Virus record (IMG/VR): IMGVR_UViG_3300030106_001471
Coordinates: 2,881 to 43,158 of that record
DNA: 40,278 nucleotides
DNA from: a virus
Strand: one strand, 5' to 3'
In this document: one piece after another, positions 14,084 to 21,552 of the stretch
How positions within the stretch are numbered: the stretch's first letter is position 1
Layout: each line of letters begins with the position of its first letter
Translations under genes and position numbers: made by a program
Notes under the pieces: generated by a model
Seen by the model: the letters and a program-made list of their open reading frames with translations, nothing else
The model's database searches: none
Told to the model about the DNA's origin: nothing

Positions 14084-14189
14084 AATCTCTCCTTATGTCC
14101 AATACTATTATTTTACCACACGTAAAACAATGTAAATCTTTATCTTGGTTTAGTCGCATTCTTCCACGACATTTAGTGCAGGTAATCAA
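13911..14189 (-). CDS. Zinc-ribbon protein overlapping the metallophosphoesterase, 92 aa, TTG start
   Basis: The TTG at 14189 overlaps the stop of the PAP2-fusion gene (TTGA). Residues 4-24 form a clean zinc ribbon (CTKC and CFTC). From about residue 36 the frame runs for 173 bases inside the metallophosphoesterase gene, in a different reading frame, and becomes Arg/Lys/Ser-rich. The ribbon half is probably functional, and the overlapping tail may simply be what the frame allows. An older fusion with the next gene broken by a frameshift is another explanation. Confidence 0.55.
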   Translation of the reverse strand: MITCTKCRGRMRLNQDKDLHCFTCGKIIVLDIRRDYDSYPRKGKKRNNQEEASRVELDSDSHVDARKIRLRGTSYNLSKMVRQRGLIKRRTL

Positions 14190-15808
14190 ATATCTAACTT
14201 ATCCATATCTAATTTATCGAATAATTCTTCAGCTAACATTATGCCAGCTTTAGAGTCACTGTGAAAATGAACACCTGCTGTTACTCTATTTGTAGTTATT
14301 TCATCAGCTAAATCAAAGAATCTTTCTTCGTACTCTGAATACTTTTTACTTAGTGCCATTGCAATAATATGTGATTGAAATGCATGACCTGATGGATAAG
14401 ACGGAGTTTTACTAGTTTTTAAATCTTCAGGCACCATGTTTACTCCGTGATAGTCTGTTAAATCTTTTGGTCTAGGTCTATTAAATTTCATCTTTTGTCT
14501 TAAGATTATTGTCCTAGTCTCTCTGATGATTGGTTTTAAATCTTCTTTAGTCAAATTTATTTTATCTTCTTCCTTTTTATCTATATCAAGAACTTTAGCT
14601 AAATCAACGAAAGACTTATCTAAATCATTATCTTGTTCTTGAATTGCTTTTTCTTGATAATCATCTGGGCGTTCTTGAAAGTTTTCATGAGCTGTTAATA
14701 TTTTTTCTAACTCTGCCTTTACTTCTTCACTTTCATTAGGAAAAGGTTTTGGTAATTCAATTTCATCTACCTCATCTAAAGTTAAATCAAATAGTTCTAA
14801 ATCTTTTTCCATAGCCTCTTTGGCACCAGAGCTTAATTCAGCCGTGTCAGTCCACTTTAAATCAGATACATCTTCTGCTTTTGCAAGTTTCTGTGTGTAG
14901 TTGTAAGCTGCATTGTTACCTGTATAAGTTCCACGATGTTCGTCAGCATCTCTAGTTAAAATTTTTATATCTTCTTCATCTTGAATTTCATCTACATAAT
15001 CTTCATCTGCTTTTTGGATTCCATACTCACCTGTCTTAATTTTGTTTTCTACTTGTTCTATTTGTTCTAGTAGAGACTTTGCAGACTTATCCACATTTGC
15101 TTTTGGATAATTTTTATCACTAGCATCATGTTCTTGGTCATGTTCTTCGTCAGTATGTTTTTCTAAATATGCACCGTCATCTGACTTTAAAATATCAGAA
15201 ATAAAACTATCCACATCTTTTGGCTCTTTATCTTTTTCTATTTCAGGATTGTCATCAATCTTATCTTTTTCTGCCCCACGTTTGTATTCACCTTGATAAC
15301 CCTTCCAGTCCCAACCACTATATTGTTTAGCTACATCTACTGTCCCTGAACCAACTGCTGATGCATCTAAGTTGTTTTCAGGACCTTGTTTCTTAGCATC
15401 TTCTTTGTAACCACGCACTCTTCTTTCAAAATCCCCCTGCTCCATTAGCACATACTCATCAGGGTCTCCATCGGTTTCTACATATTTTTCTTTTTCTTTC
15501 ATGTGGTCAACCACCTTCGGACCTAAATTACCTCTTACAGTTTTATTACCATACGCACTAGCATCTTCATTTACAGTTGAAGTCATAAGTTGACCTGCAT
15601 TTTTCTTAACGCTGTTTATAAGAGCGACTAAGGATTTAGTCATGTCTTTAGGTTCTGCCATCTGTGGGCTGTATTCATCTAGAAAAGCTTCTAGTTTATC
15701 TATGCCATCTCTCTTCCTTCGTTTTCTTTTAGGTTTTTGAGTGCTTCGATAAGTACTAGAAGTAAAAGCTGTGTCTGGTTTTCTTAATGGTCTGTCATTT
15801 ACAGGCAT
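14186..15808 (-). CDS. Large acidic protein with C-terminal PAP2 phosphatase domain, 540 aa
   Basis: The last 105 residues carry the three motifs of the PAP2 / acid phosphatase-haloperoxidase superfamily in correct order and spacing. They are K439-x6-R446-P447, PSGH at 472-475, and N507-R508-x5-H514-x3-D518, with Asn in place of the usual Ser. His514 would be the nucleophile and His475 the acid. The domain has few hydrophobic stretches, so it resembles soluble class A acid phosphatases rather than membrane lipid phosphatases. Residues 1-430 are acidic, low-complexity and probably disordered, with a basic patch near 25-35 (KPKRKRRKRDG). AGGA precedes the ATG. It lies between the portal/DUF6321 genes and the metallophosphoesterase, so a virion or ejection role is possible. 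The substrate is unknown. Confidence 0.8.
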   Translation of the reverse strand: MPVNDRPLRKPDTAFTSSTYRSTQKPKRKRRKRDGIDKLEAFLDEYSPQMAEPKDMTKSLVALINSVKKNAGQLMTSTVNEDASAYGNKTVRGNLGPKVVDHMKEKEKYVETDGDPDEYVLMEQGDFERRVRGYKEDAKKQGPENNLDASAVGSGTVDVAKQYSGWDWKGYQGEYKRGAEKDKIDDNPEIEKDKEPKDVDSFISDILKSDDGAYLEKHTDEEHDQEHDASDKNYPKANVDKSAKSLLEQIEQVENKIKTGEYGIQKADEDYVDEIQDEEDIKILTRDADEHRGTYTGNNAAYNYTQKLAKAEDVSDLKWTDTAELSSGAKEAMEKDLELFDLTLDEVDEIELPKPFPNESEEVKAELEKILTAHENFQERPDDYQEKAIQEQDNDLDKSFVDLAKVLDIDKKEEDKINLTKEDLKPIIRETRTIILRQKMKFNRPRPKDLTDYHGVNMVPEDLKTSKTPSYPSGHAFQSHIIAMALSKKYSEYEERFFDLADEITTNRVTAGVHFHSDSKAGIMLAEELFDKLDMDKLDI

Positions 15809-15815
15809 TAGTTTC

Positions 15816-16712
15816 CTACTTTTTCTTCATTGAGTTTATAAATTTTCTATATTCATTTGCCGCAGATGCCTTACCTGCCGCCTTAGCTCTTTGTTCCATG
15901 GCAACTGCCGCTTGAACTTTATGAGCTCTCGTTCTATCTGAACCTTTTATTTTTTTTACAGATTGTTTTGCTTTAGCTTCATTCTTGAAACCTAATCCTT
16001 GTATAGTTCCCTTGGGGTCTTCATCAGTATACAAGTCTGAATGTTTCTTTGACTTAGCTGGCTGACCTTTTTTTCTAGGTATCCTAGGATTATCTTCTTT
16101 AGTAAAGTCAAAGTCATCTGCACTATATTTATATGTAAAATTGTATTTTTGATTTTCACCTTTTGATTTTAAAGGTTTCTTCTTAGCATACTTTGGATTG
16201 TATCTTCCAAAAGTTGGTGTATAAAAACCTGGTGAGCCTTGTGCTGTTGTGGTTGCCACTGTTCCTGCACCTCCACCAGCTCCTGGCCCCCCACCATACT
16301 CTTTCATCATAGAAATAAATTTCTTTACTTTCTTAGATTTTTTAGATGCTTGATATCTATCTAACATTCTTCTACCTTTAGCTGCAAGTTTCTGAGCTTG
16401 TTGTCTTGTGGTAGGTGCAGACTCTCCCCAAGCTCTAGCCGCTAAAGCTAATCTAGTAGGGTTACCTTTTTTATCTTTCATTGGACCTCTAGGATTAGTA
16501 TAAAACCTTGTTAGGAAACTACCCTTTCGCCTTTTCTTTTCAGGTGTATCAGCTTTACCTTTTACACCAGGCTTTAAGTTAGCTCCCTCTTTCTTTTTAA
16601 AATATTTTCTTCCAGCCGCAGTTAAACCACCTTTAGGGTTTTTAACTTTCTTGCCTTTATATTTTTGCTTTAAGATATTTAGATAATTAGTCGTCACTGT
16701 CATCGTCCTCAT
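15816..16712 (-). CDS. Basic DUF6321-like protein, 298 aa
   Basis: Residues about 28-100 match the DUF6321 pattern I know from phages and large DNA viruses: GLTAAGRKYF, then GPMKDKKGNPTRLALAARAW. A Gly-rich linker (GGGPGAGGGAG near 140-150) leads to a second half. Its last 60 residues (AHKVQAAVAMEQRAKAAGK, YRKFINSMKKK) are a helical motif also common next to phage structural genes. The protein is very basic, suggesting DNA contact. The exact start is unclear: the ATG at 16712, the ATG at 16703 and a GTG with better-spaced GAGG all lie within the portal's last codons. Function unknown. A packaged, DNA-associated head protein is inference. Confidence 0.7.
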   Translation of the reverse strand: MRTMTVTTNYLNILKQKYKGKKVKNPKGGLTAAGRKYFKKKEGANLKPGVKGKADTPEKKRRKGSFLTRFYTNPRGPMKDKKGNPTRLALAARAWGESAPTTRQQAQKLAAKGRRMLDRYQASKKSKKVKKFISMMKEYGGGPGAGGGAGTVATTTAQGSPGFYTPTFGRYNPKYAKKKPLKSKGENQKYNFTYKYSADDFDFTKEDNPRIPRKKGQPAKSKKHSDLYTDEDPKGTIQGLGFKNEAKAKQSVKKIKGSDRTRAHKVQAAVAMEQRAKAAGKASAANEYRKFINSMKKK

Positions 16713-18702
16713 CGTCTACTGCGTAGGTTTGATTATCAACCATGTTTGGATTCATAATACTTGTTTCTTGAGGTCGTTGCTTTTCTTTATCATCTTTTGC
16801 TTTTGGTGTAGTAAACGTAGCTTTATTTATTTCATTAATACCTAATGAACCTAACTTAGCCACATAATCTATACCATCTTGAGAGAACCACATCTGTGTT
16901 CCATCAGGTGTTACTTCTTTTATAATAGGAGATTGATATCCTCTAGATATTAAATCACCCATCCATGAGTTATCTTTTTTGATGCCCATATCTCTTTCTT
17001 CAGCCGCTTTTGTTCTAGCTTCTGAATACTCTTCCATATCTCTTTCTTCATCAGTGCCACCAGCTTTATCATTGTGGTCAGGTGTTATACCACCCATTCT
17101 ACCTTTGAACTTTCTTTGAGACTTTGGAATTGACTTCTCTAATTCATCTATGGTGGTTTCTTCTTCCTCGCCACCTTCTTCAGGGGGTGCTTCTTCGCCA
17201 CCCTCTGCCATCATAGCTTGCTGTTGTTCCTGCATCTCTTGTTGTTGTAAAGCTTGTTGTAGTCCCATCTCAGCTTGTTGCAATCCAATAGCTTGTTGTT
17301 CTCCAGCCATTTGTGCTTGAGGTACAGCTTCACCATCTACCATGAACTCTGCCTCTAGCATGTCCACACCTTTTTCTTTTAATTTAACATCGAAGCCCAT
17401 ATTTAAATATTGTGTTGCAATAGATATTCTTTGTTGTGCCATTGCAAGTTTAGTGTTTTCTGCTTTTTCTTCAGGGTTAGGAAGTTTTAATGTCCAATCT
17501 GTAATACCAAAAGCTTTAAGTAAAAGTGGGATTACCTTTTCATGAAATAATCTTTGGTCACCCTCTACCACTCTGCTCATCACCGTTAGCTGTGAAGTCT
17601 GTTGTGATAGTCCACCAAATGCGTCAGGGGCTCCTTGCCACGCAGGAGAAACTCCCCACATAGCTGCAACCCTTTCTCTAATCTCTTGTCTTACAGGTAG
17701 ATAGTCCATCTCTTGTAAAGTGTGGAAAAGTCTTACCATATCAACTCTACCTCTGTTGTTTCTAGCTGAAACAGCAACCATAGGTATGTAGTTAGGGTCA
17801 ACTCTTGTTTGAGCTGCTATGTGGTCTCTTTCACGTCTTAAGCTTTCAGGGTCATCTGTTGTAACCATAAGCATAGACGAAGGCATCTTTCTTTCAAAGA
17901 AGTATCGGTATAGATTCTTGTCCATACCAATTAGAGTTAATGCCTTTTCAAATATAGTAAGTATTGGAGACCAACCATAAGTTTCTGATGGTGCATACTT
18001 AGTTAAATGTATCACTTCATTATCAGCTAAGTACATGTGTTGGTTTCTGTGATAATACTTGTACATTGCAGGTATTCTTTCATATCCTGCTTTAGATTTA
18101 CCTGGTTCTTCAGTTACATCAGTTCTATCTAACGGACATATCCAATGTGCATTTTTAGGCAAACCTGCTGCATCTAAATCAAATTCTACTAATGCAGGGT
18201 TCAATCTTCTAATTTCAATTACTTTAGATTTGATTTCACCATTCCCCACATCTTTATATTCTTTAGCTAAATACATAAATGCATCATCAATAGAGTTTAA
18301 GTCAAAGTGAAACTGTCTAAAGATTTCTTCAAGACTTTGGTCAAACACGTTAGCGTCTGCCATGAATCTAGCTAGTCTTTCTTTTTGTTCGGGGTCAGGA
18401 TTATCCGTAGTTGGATGCCATTCAATTCCACGCCTAAAAACTTCTCCTGTAATGTGATTCAAGGGAGCTCGTATTTCTTCTACTGAGTATGCTATTGTTT
18501 GAATGTCTTGCACCATTTGCTGACGATACGCCATTTGGTGTCTAACCCACGTATTTACAACGTGGTCTAATCCCATGGTAGGTGCTGTTCCTGTATCTCC
18601 TGTTGCCTTCTGCATCATTTGTAACATGTTGATTTGACTGTTTAAGTCACTCATCTGTTGTGCAATTTTTGGAACTTCAGGTAAGTAGTCTCCGAGCTTC
18701 AT
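16687..18702 (-). CDS. Portal protein, 671 aa
   Basis: The dodecameric portal forms the DNA channel at the unique head vertex. The order after TerL, the length and the sequence support this: an N-terminal helix, SVEEIRAPLNHITGEVFRRG, IRRLNPALVEFDLD, NEVIHLTKYAPSETYGWSPI followed by the long stem helix region, and MWGVSPAWQGA (a common portal motif). AAGGA precedes ATG 18702. From about 470 the protein becomes Gln/Glu-rich (QQALQQQEMQEQQQAM). It then has an extra 130-residue extension with a possible small beta domain (WMGDLISRGYQSPII) and an acidic end (DDEDDDSDD). This tail is longer than in standard portals and may hold internal head proteins. Confidence 0.85.
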   Translation of the reverse strand: MKLGDYLPEVPKIAQQMSDLNSQINMLQMMQKATGDTGTAPTMGLDHVVNTWVRHQMAYRQQMVQDIQTIAYSVEEIRAPLNHITGEVFRRGIEWHPTTDNPDPEQKERLARFMADANVFDQSLEEIFRQFHFDLNSIDDAFMYLAKEYKDVGNGEIKSKVIEIRRLNPALVEFDLDAAGLPKNAHWICPLDRTDVTEEPGKSKAGYERIPAMYKYYHRNQHMYLADNEVIHLTKYAPSETYGWSPILTIFEKALTLIGMDKNLYRYFFERKMPSSMLMVTTDDPESLRRERDHIAAQTRVDPNYIPMVAVSARNNRGRVDMVRLFHTLQEMDYLPVRQEIRERVAAMWGVSPAWQGAPDAFGGLSQQTSQLTVMSRVVEGDQRLFHEKVIPLLLKAFGITDWTLKLPNPEEKAENTKLAMAQQRISIATQYLNMGFDVKLKEKGVDMLEAEFMVDGEAVPQAQMAGEQQAIGLQQAEMGLQQALQQQEMQEQQQAMMAEGGEEAPPEEGGEEEETTIDELEKSIPKSQRKFKGRMGGITPDHNDKAGGTDEERDMEEYSEARTKAAEERDMGIKKDNSWMGDLISRGYQSPIIKEVTPDGTQMWFSQDGIDYVAKLGSLGINEINKATFTTPKAKDDKEKQRPQETSIMNPNMVDNQTYAVDDEDDDSDD

Positions 18703-18705
18703 ATA

Positions 18706-19146
18706 TTATTCCTTAGTTAAATTATCAAAGTCAGTTATAGTGGATGTAATTTTTAGATTGTATTCCATCGCCTTTAACTTTATAATCGCATCCTCACTCA
18801 TTCCTTTGTAAGGTTCTTCTTTTTTATTATTAGCCTCTTCTTTTATTTTACTAATTTCAGCTTTAAGTTTTGCAATTTCAGCATCTTTTTCCTCTAGCTC
18901 ATAAGAGTTGTCTACACCAAAATCAACGTTTTCTAACACGCCAAGTCTTGCAGCTTCTTTGATTAGTGCTGTAAATCCACTTTCAGTTAAAACTGAAACG
19001 GCAGGATTTTCATCTGGAATATCATCTTCCAAGTCTAATTCTTTTAATGCTTCATGCCACGTATCTAAGATACGCCATGTTTTACTTGTTTCATCTCTTA
19101 ATGCTATATACTGAACTTCTCTATCCCTAAGCAGACTATTATACAT
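18706..19146 (-). CDS. Coiled-coil protein before the portal, 146 aa
   Basis: This 146-residue protein starts MYNSLLRDREVQY with AAGGAG upstream. Residues 1-80 are mixed alpha/beta and acidic. Residues 85-115 form a coiled coil (EEKDAEIAKLKAEISKIKE), followed by a short helical end. It lies three bases before the portal gene. Small proteins here can be head-joining or internal scaffold proteins. No family is recognised. Confidence 0.6.
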   Translation of the reverse strand: MYNSLLRDREVQYIALRDETSKTWRILDTWHEALKELDLEDDIPDENPAVSVLTESGFTALIKEAARLGVLENVDFGVDNSYELEEKDAEIAKLKAEISKIKEEANNKKEEPYKGMSEDAIIKLKAMEYNLKITSTITDFDNLTKE

Positions 19147-19161
19147 CTATGCTCCTTTTTC

Positions 19162-19437
19162 TTATTTCATTGCTTTTAAATACTTTATAAGTTTAGACAA
19201 TCGTCCAACTTTTCTTGCTACTTTCTTTGAATAACCAGCACGACTACCCACACCACCAGCTTTTCGTTTTTTACGATTAGTAGCAGCTTTTTGTGATGGG
19301 GTTAAACTTCTTCGCACTTTTTTTGGTAAGTAACGACCACGTTTGCTTTTAGGTTTCTTTTCATCACCCCTACTAACGTAGCCCCAATCTTGGTCACCCC
19401 AACTTGTGAGTGACCTCTGTGAATCTGTCTTAGCCAT
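19162..19437 (-). CDS. DUF5872-like protein, C-terminal half
   Basis: This 91-residue, strongly basic protein has SLTSWGDQDWGY near the start and RGRYLPKKVRRSLTPSQKAATNRKKRK after it. This is the order of the second half of DUF5872-type proteins as I know them (SLKKWTKEDWG..., RYLPKKA..ALT). The first half is in the preceding gene, and the two overlap by one base (TAATG), so both should be made together. Basic composition suggests DNA binding, perhaps in the packaged head. AGGA lies before the ATG. Function of the family is unknown. Confidence 0.65.
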   Translation of the reverse strand: MAKTDSQRSLTSWGDQDWGYVSRGDEKKPKSKRGRYLPKKVRRSLTPSQKAATNRKKRKAGGVGSRAGYSKKVARKVGRLSKLIKYLKAMK

Positions 19438-19667
19438 TATTTTTTCCTATATCCCCCACCAGCTTTCTTGTATCGTTGTGCAAGTAACTGTGCTTTACGT
19501 GCAGACCATTGTCCTGGTGCACCACCCTTACTTCCAGCTTTGATAGCAGCAAACTGTCGTTTCCTCATGGCAGGCTTAGTATAATTACCAGCTTTATTCA
19601 CGGTAGATTTTTTTCTTTTTCCTTTTATTATATCAGTAAAGATACCGATAGCTTTATTAAGCAACAT
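19437..19667 (-). CDS. DUF5872-like protein, N-terminal half
   Basis: I start at ATG 19667 (MLLNKAIGIFTD), with GGATGGAG upstream, because the longer frame from 19703 runs through the end of the reductase gene. The 76 residues end with SKGGAPGQWSARKAQLLAQ and RYKKAGGGYRKK, the start of the DUF5872 pattern. The rest of the domain is in the next gene. Basic and Gly-rich. The split could be a true two-gene arrangement or a frameshift in the assembly; the clean TAATG junction with its own ribosome-binding site favours the first. Confidence 0.65.
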   Translation of the reverse strand: MLLNKAIGIFTDIIKGKRKKSTVNKAGNYTKPAMRKRQFAAIKAGSKGGAPGQWSARKAQLLAQRYKKAGGGYRKK

Positions 19668-21537
19668 GACACATACTCCATCCACATGTTTTACATGTTT
19701 CACAACCAGATTCCATTACAACTATTGCACTGTCACAGCAATCATAATCAGTATTAATTCCTGTTTCACTCTTTTCTGTTACATCAATAGCTAATGTCAT
19801 TTGGTCTTTAGTGTTTTCTTTGTCGTCAGTTCCTTTAACCAAGACTTCTTTCTCCCGACTTCCAGCTCTATAGACTGTAATACCTTTACAACCCAATCTC
19901 CAAGCAGAAAGATAGGCTGACTCAACGTCAGCAATAGATGCTTCATTTGGAAAGTTGATTGTCTTTGAGATACCTGAGTCACAATCTTCCTGAAATACTG
20001 CTTGCATTCCAACGTGGTCTTCAGCAGATATTTCTGGAGCTGTAACATATATGTCTTTAGCCCATGGTGGTACATCTTCTCTTGATTCTAAAGAACCTCC
20101 CTGAGATAGATGCTCCATCAAATCTTCTGAATAGAAGTTATGTTTTTTAGCATCTGCCTCAAAATATTTATTTACGTAATAGAGAGTCTGACCTTCTAAA
20201 ATATTTGCTTTTTTCCAAGCTAACGCAAATGTTGGCTCAATACCACTTGATGTATCGGCTAACATCGAAATAGTTCCTGTTGGAGCAACTGTTAATCTAC
20301 AAGCATTCCTGTATTTTTCATCTTCTCCATAGTCACTTTTATCCCATGCAGGGAATGTTCCACGTTCTTTAGCTAATTTAATTGATTGTGCATCAGCTTT
20401 ATCTCTAACGAAAGCCATGATGCTCTTTCCTAATTCTCTACCCTCTATACTATTATACTTAATTCGTAGTTGAATTAGCAGGTCTGCAAACCCCATTACA
20501 CCTAAACCTATTTTTCTTGTGGATTTAGTCATTTTTTCTATTTCGGGTGTTGCATATTGATTAGCATCAATTACGTTATCTAAAAAGTGAACTGATGTTT
20601 TTACAACTTTTTCTAATTCTGCCCAGTCCACATCATTGTGAGCAGCATGAAAGAACTTAGCTAAGTTGATTGAACCTAAGTTACATGACTCATTTCCTAG
20701 TAAAGGTTGTTCACCACAAGGATTCGTAGCAATCATCTCACCATATTCTTCTGTGACATGATTATCTTTATTTACATTGTCTAAGAAAATCATTCCTGGT
20801 TCACCATTTCTCCAAGCACCGTAGATGATTTTATCAAATACTTCTCTAGCATCTAGTTCACCTACAACTTCTTTTGTGTTTGGATTAATCAAAGGATATT
20901 TTACTCTAGCTTCTACTGCTTTCATAAAGTCAGCATCCACCCCAACAGAAATATTAAAGTTGTGAATGTCTCCCTCTACCTTCTTACAATCAATAAATTC
21001 TAAAATATCTGGATGATACACTGACATTACTGCCATGTTTGCTCCATCTCTTTTTCCACCCTGTGTAATCATAGACGATACTCTAGATAGTGTCTGTAAT
21101 ACTTGTATCGGGCCACATGCAATACCATGAGTTGTTTTTATTCGGTCACCTCTTGGTCTTAGTTTAGATAAAGAAAATCCTGTTCCCCCACCAAACTTTT
21201 GTACCATAGCTATATCGTGTGCCGTCTTCATAATAGCTTCCATACTATCTTCTAAAGGTAATACAAAACAAGCAGATAGCGTTCCTTGTTCTGTCCCTGC
21301 ATTCATTAGTGTAGGAGAATTAGGGACAAACTTTAAGTCCTTCATCATTCCTATAAAATCTAATGCTGTTAAAGATGCATCAGCATCCATTCTTCCGTAT
21401 TCTGTATCAATTTTTGATATGGCTATGCCAACTCTTTCAAACATATCATCTGCTGTTTCGATGACTTTGTTATCTTTATTTTTTAAATAGTATCGGCTTT
21501 GTGCCACGGTTTCTGCTTGTGTTGTTAGTGTCGTCAT
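19657..21537 (-). CDS. nrdJ: Class II (adenosylcobalamin-dependent) ribonucleotide reductase
   Basis: It reduces ribonucleotides to deoxyribonucleotides for phage DNA synthesis with vitamin B12 as radical source. Visible motifs: PNSPTLMNAGTEQGTLSAC (Cys90), FGGGTG near 115, NPCGE (Asn272, Cys274 thiyl site, Glu276), ESCNLGSINL (Cys285), GLGVMGFADLL, and TGTISMLADTSSGIEP. A C-terminal cysteine tail (CCDSAI..., CETCKTCGWSMC) would shuttle electrons from thioredoxin. No ATP-cone and no small-subunit gene are present, both in keeping with class II. 626 residues is a usual length for the compact form. AAGGAG precedes the ATG. It is placed between the terminase and head genes, away from the replication block. 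Confidence 0.9.
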   Translation of the reverse strand: MTTLTTQAETVAQSRYYLKNKDNKVIETADDMFERVGIAISKIDTEYGRMDADASLTALDFIGMMKDLKFVPNSPTLMNAGTEQGTLSACFVLPLEDSMEAIMKTAHDIAMVQKFGGGTGFSLSKLRPRGDRIKTTHGIACGPIQVLQTLSRVSSMITQGGKRDGANMAVMSVYHPDILEFIDCKKVEGDIHNFNISVGVDADFMKAVEARVKYPLINPNTKEVVGELDAREVFDKIIYGAWRNGEPGMIFLDNVNKDNHVTEEYGEMIATNPCGEQPLLGNESCNLGSINLAKFFHAAHNDVDWAELEKVVKTSVHFLDNVIDANQYATPEIEKMTKSTRKIGLGVMGFADLLIQLRIKYNSIEGRELGKSIMAFVRDKADAQSIKLAKERGTFPAWDKSDYGEDEKYRNACRLTVAPTGTISMLADTSSGIEPTFALAWKKANILEGQTLYYVNKYFEADAKKHNFYSEDLMEHLSQGGSLESREDVPPWAKDIYVTAPEISAEDHVGMQAVFQEDCDSGISKTINFPNEASIADVESAYLSAWRLGCKGITVYRAGSREKEVLVKGTDDKENTKDQMTLAIDVTEKSETGINTDYDCCDSAIVVMESGCETCKTCGWSMCHVA

Positions 21538-21552
21538 TTTTATTATTTCTCC

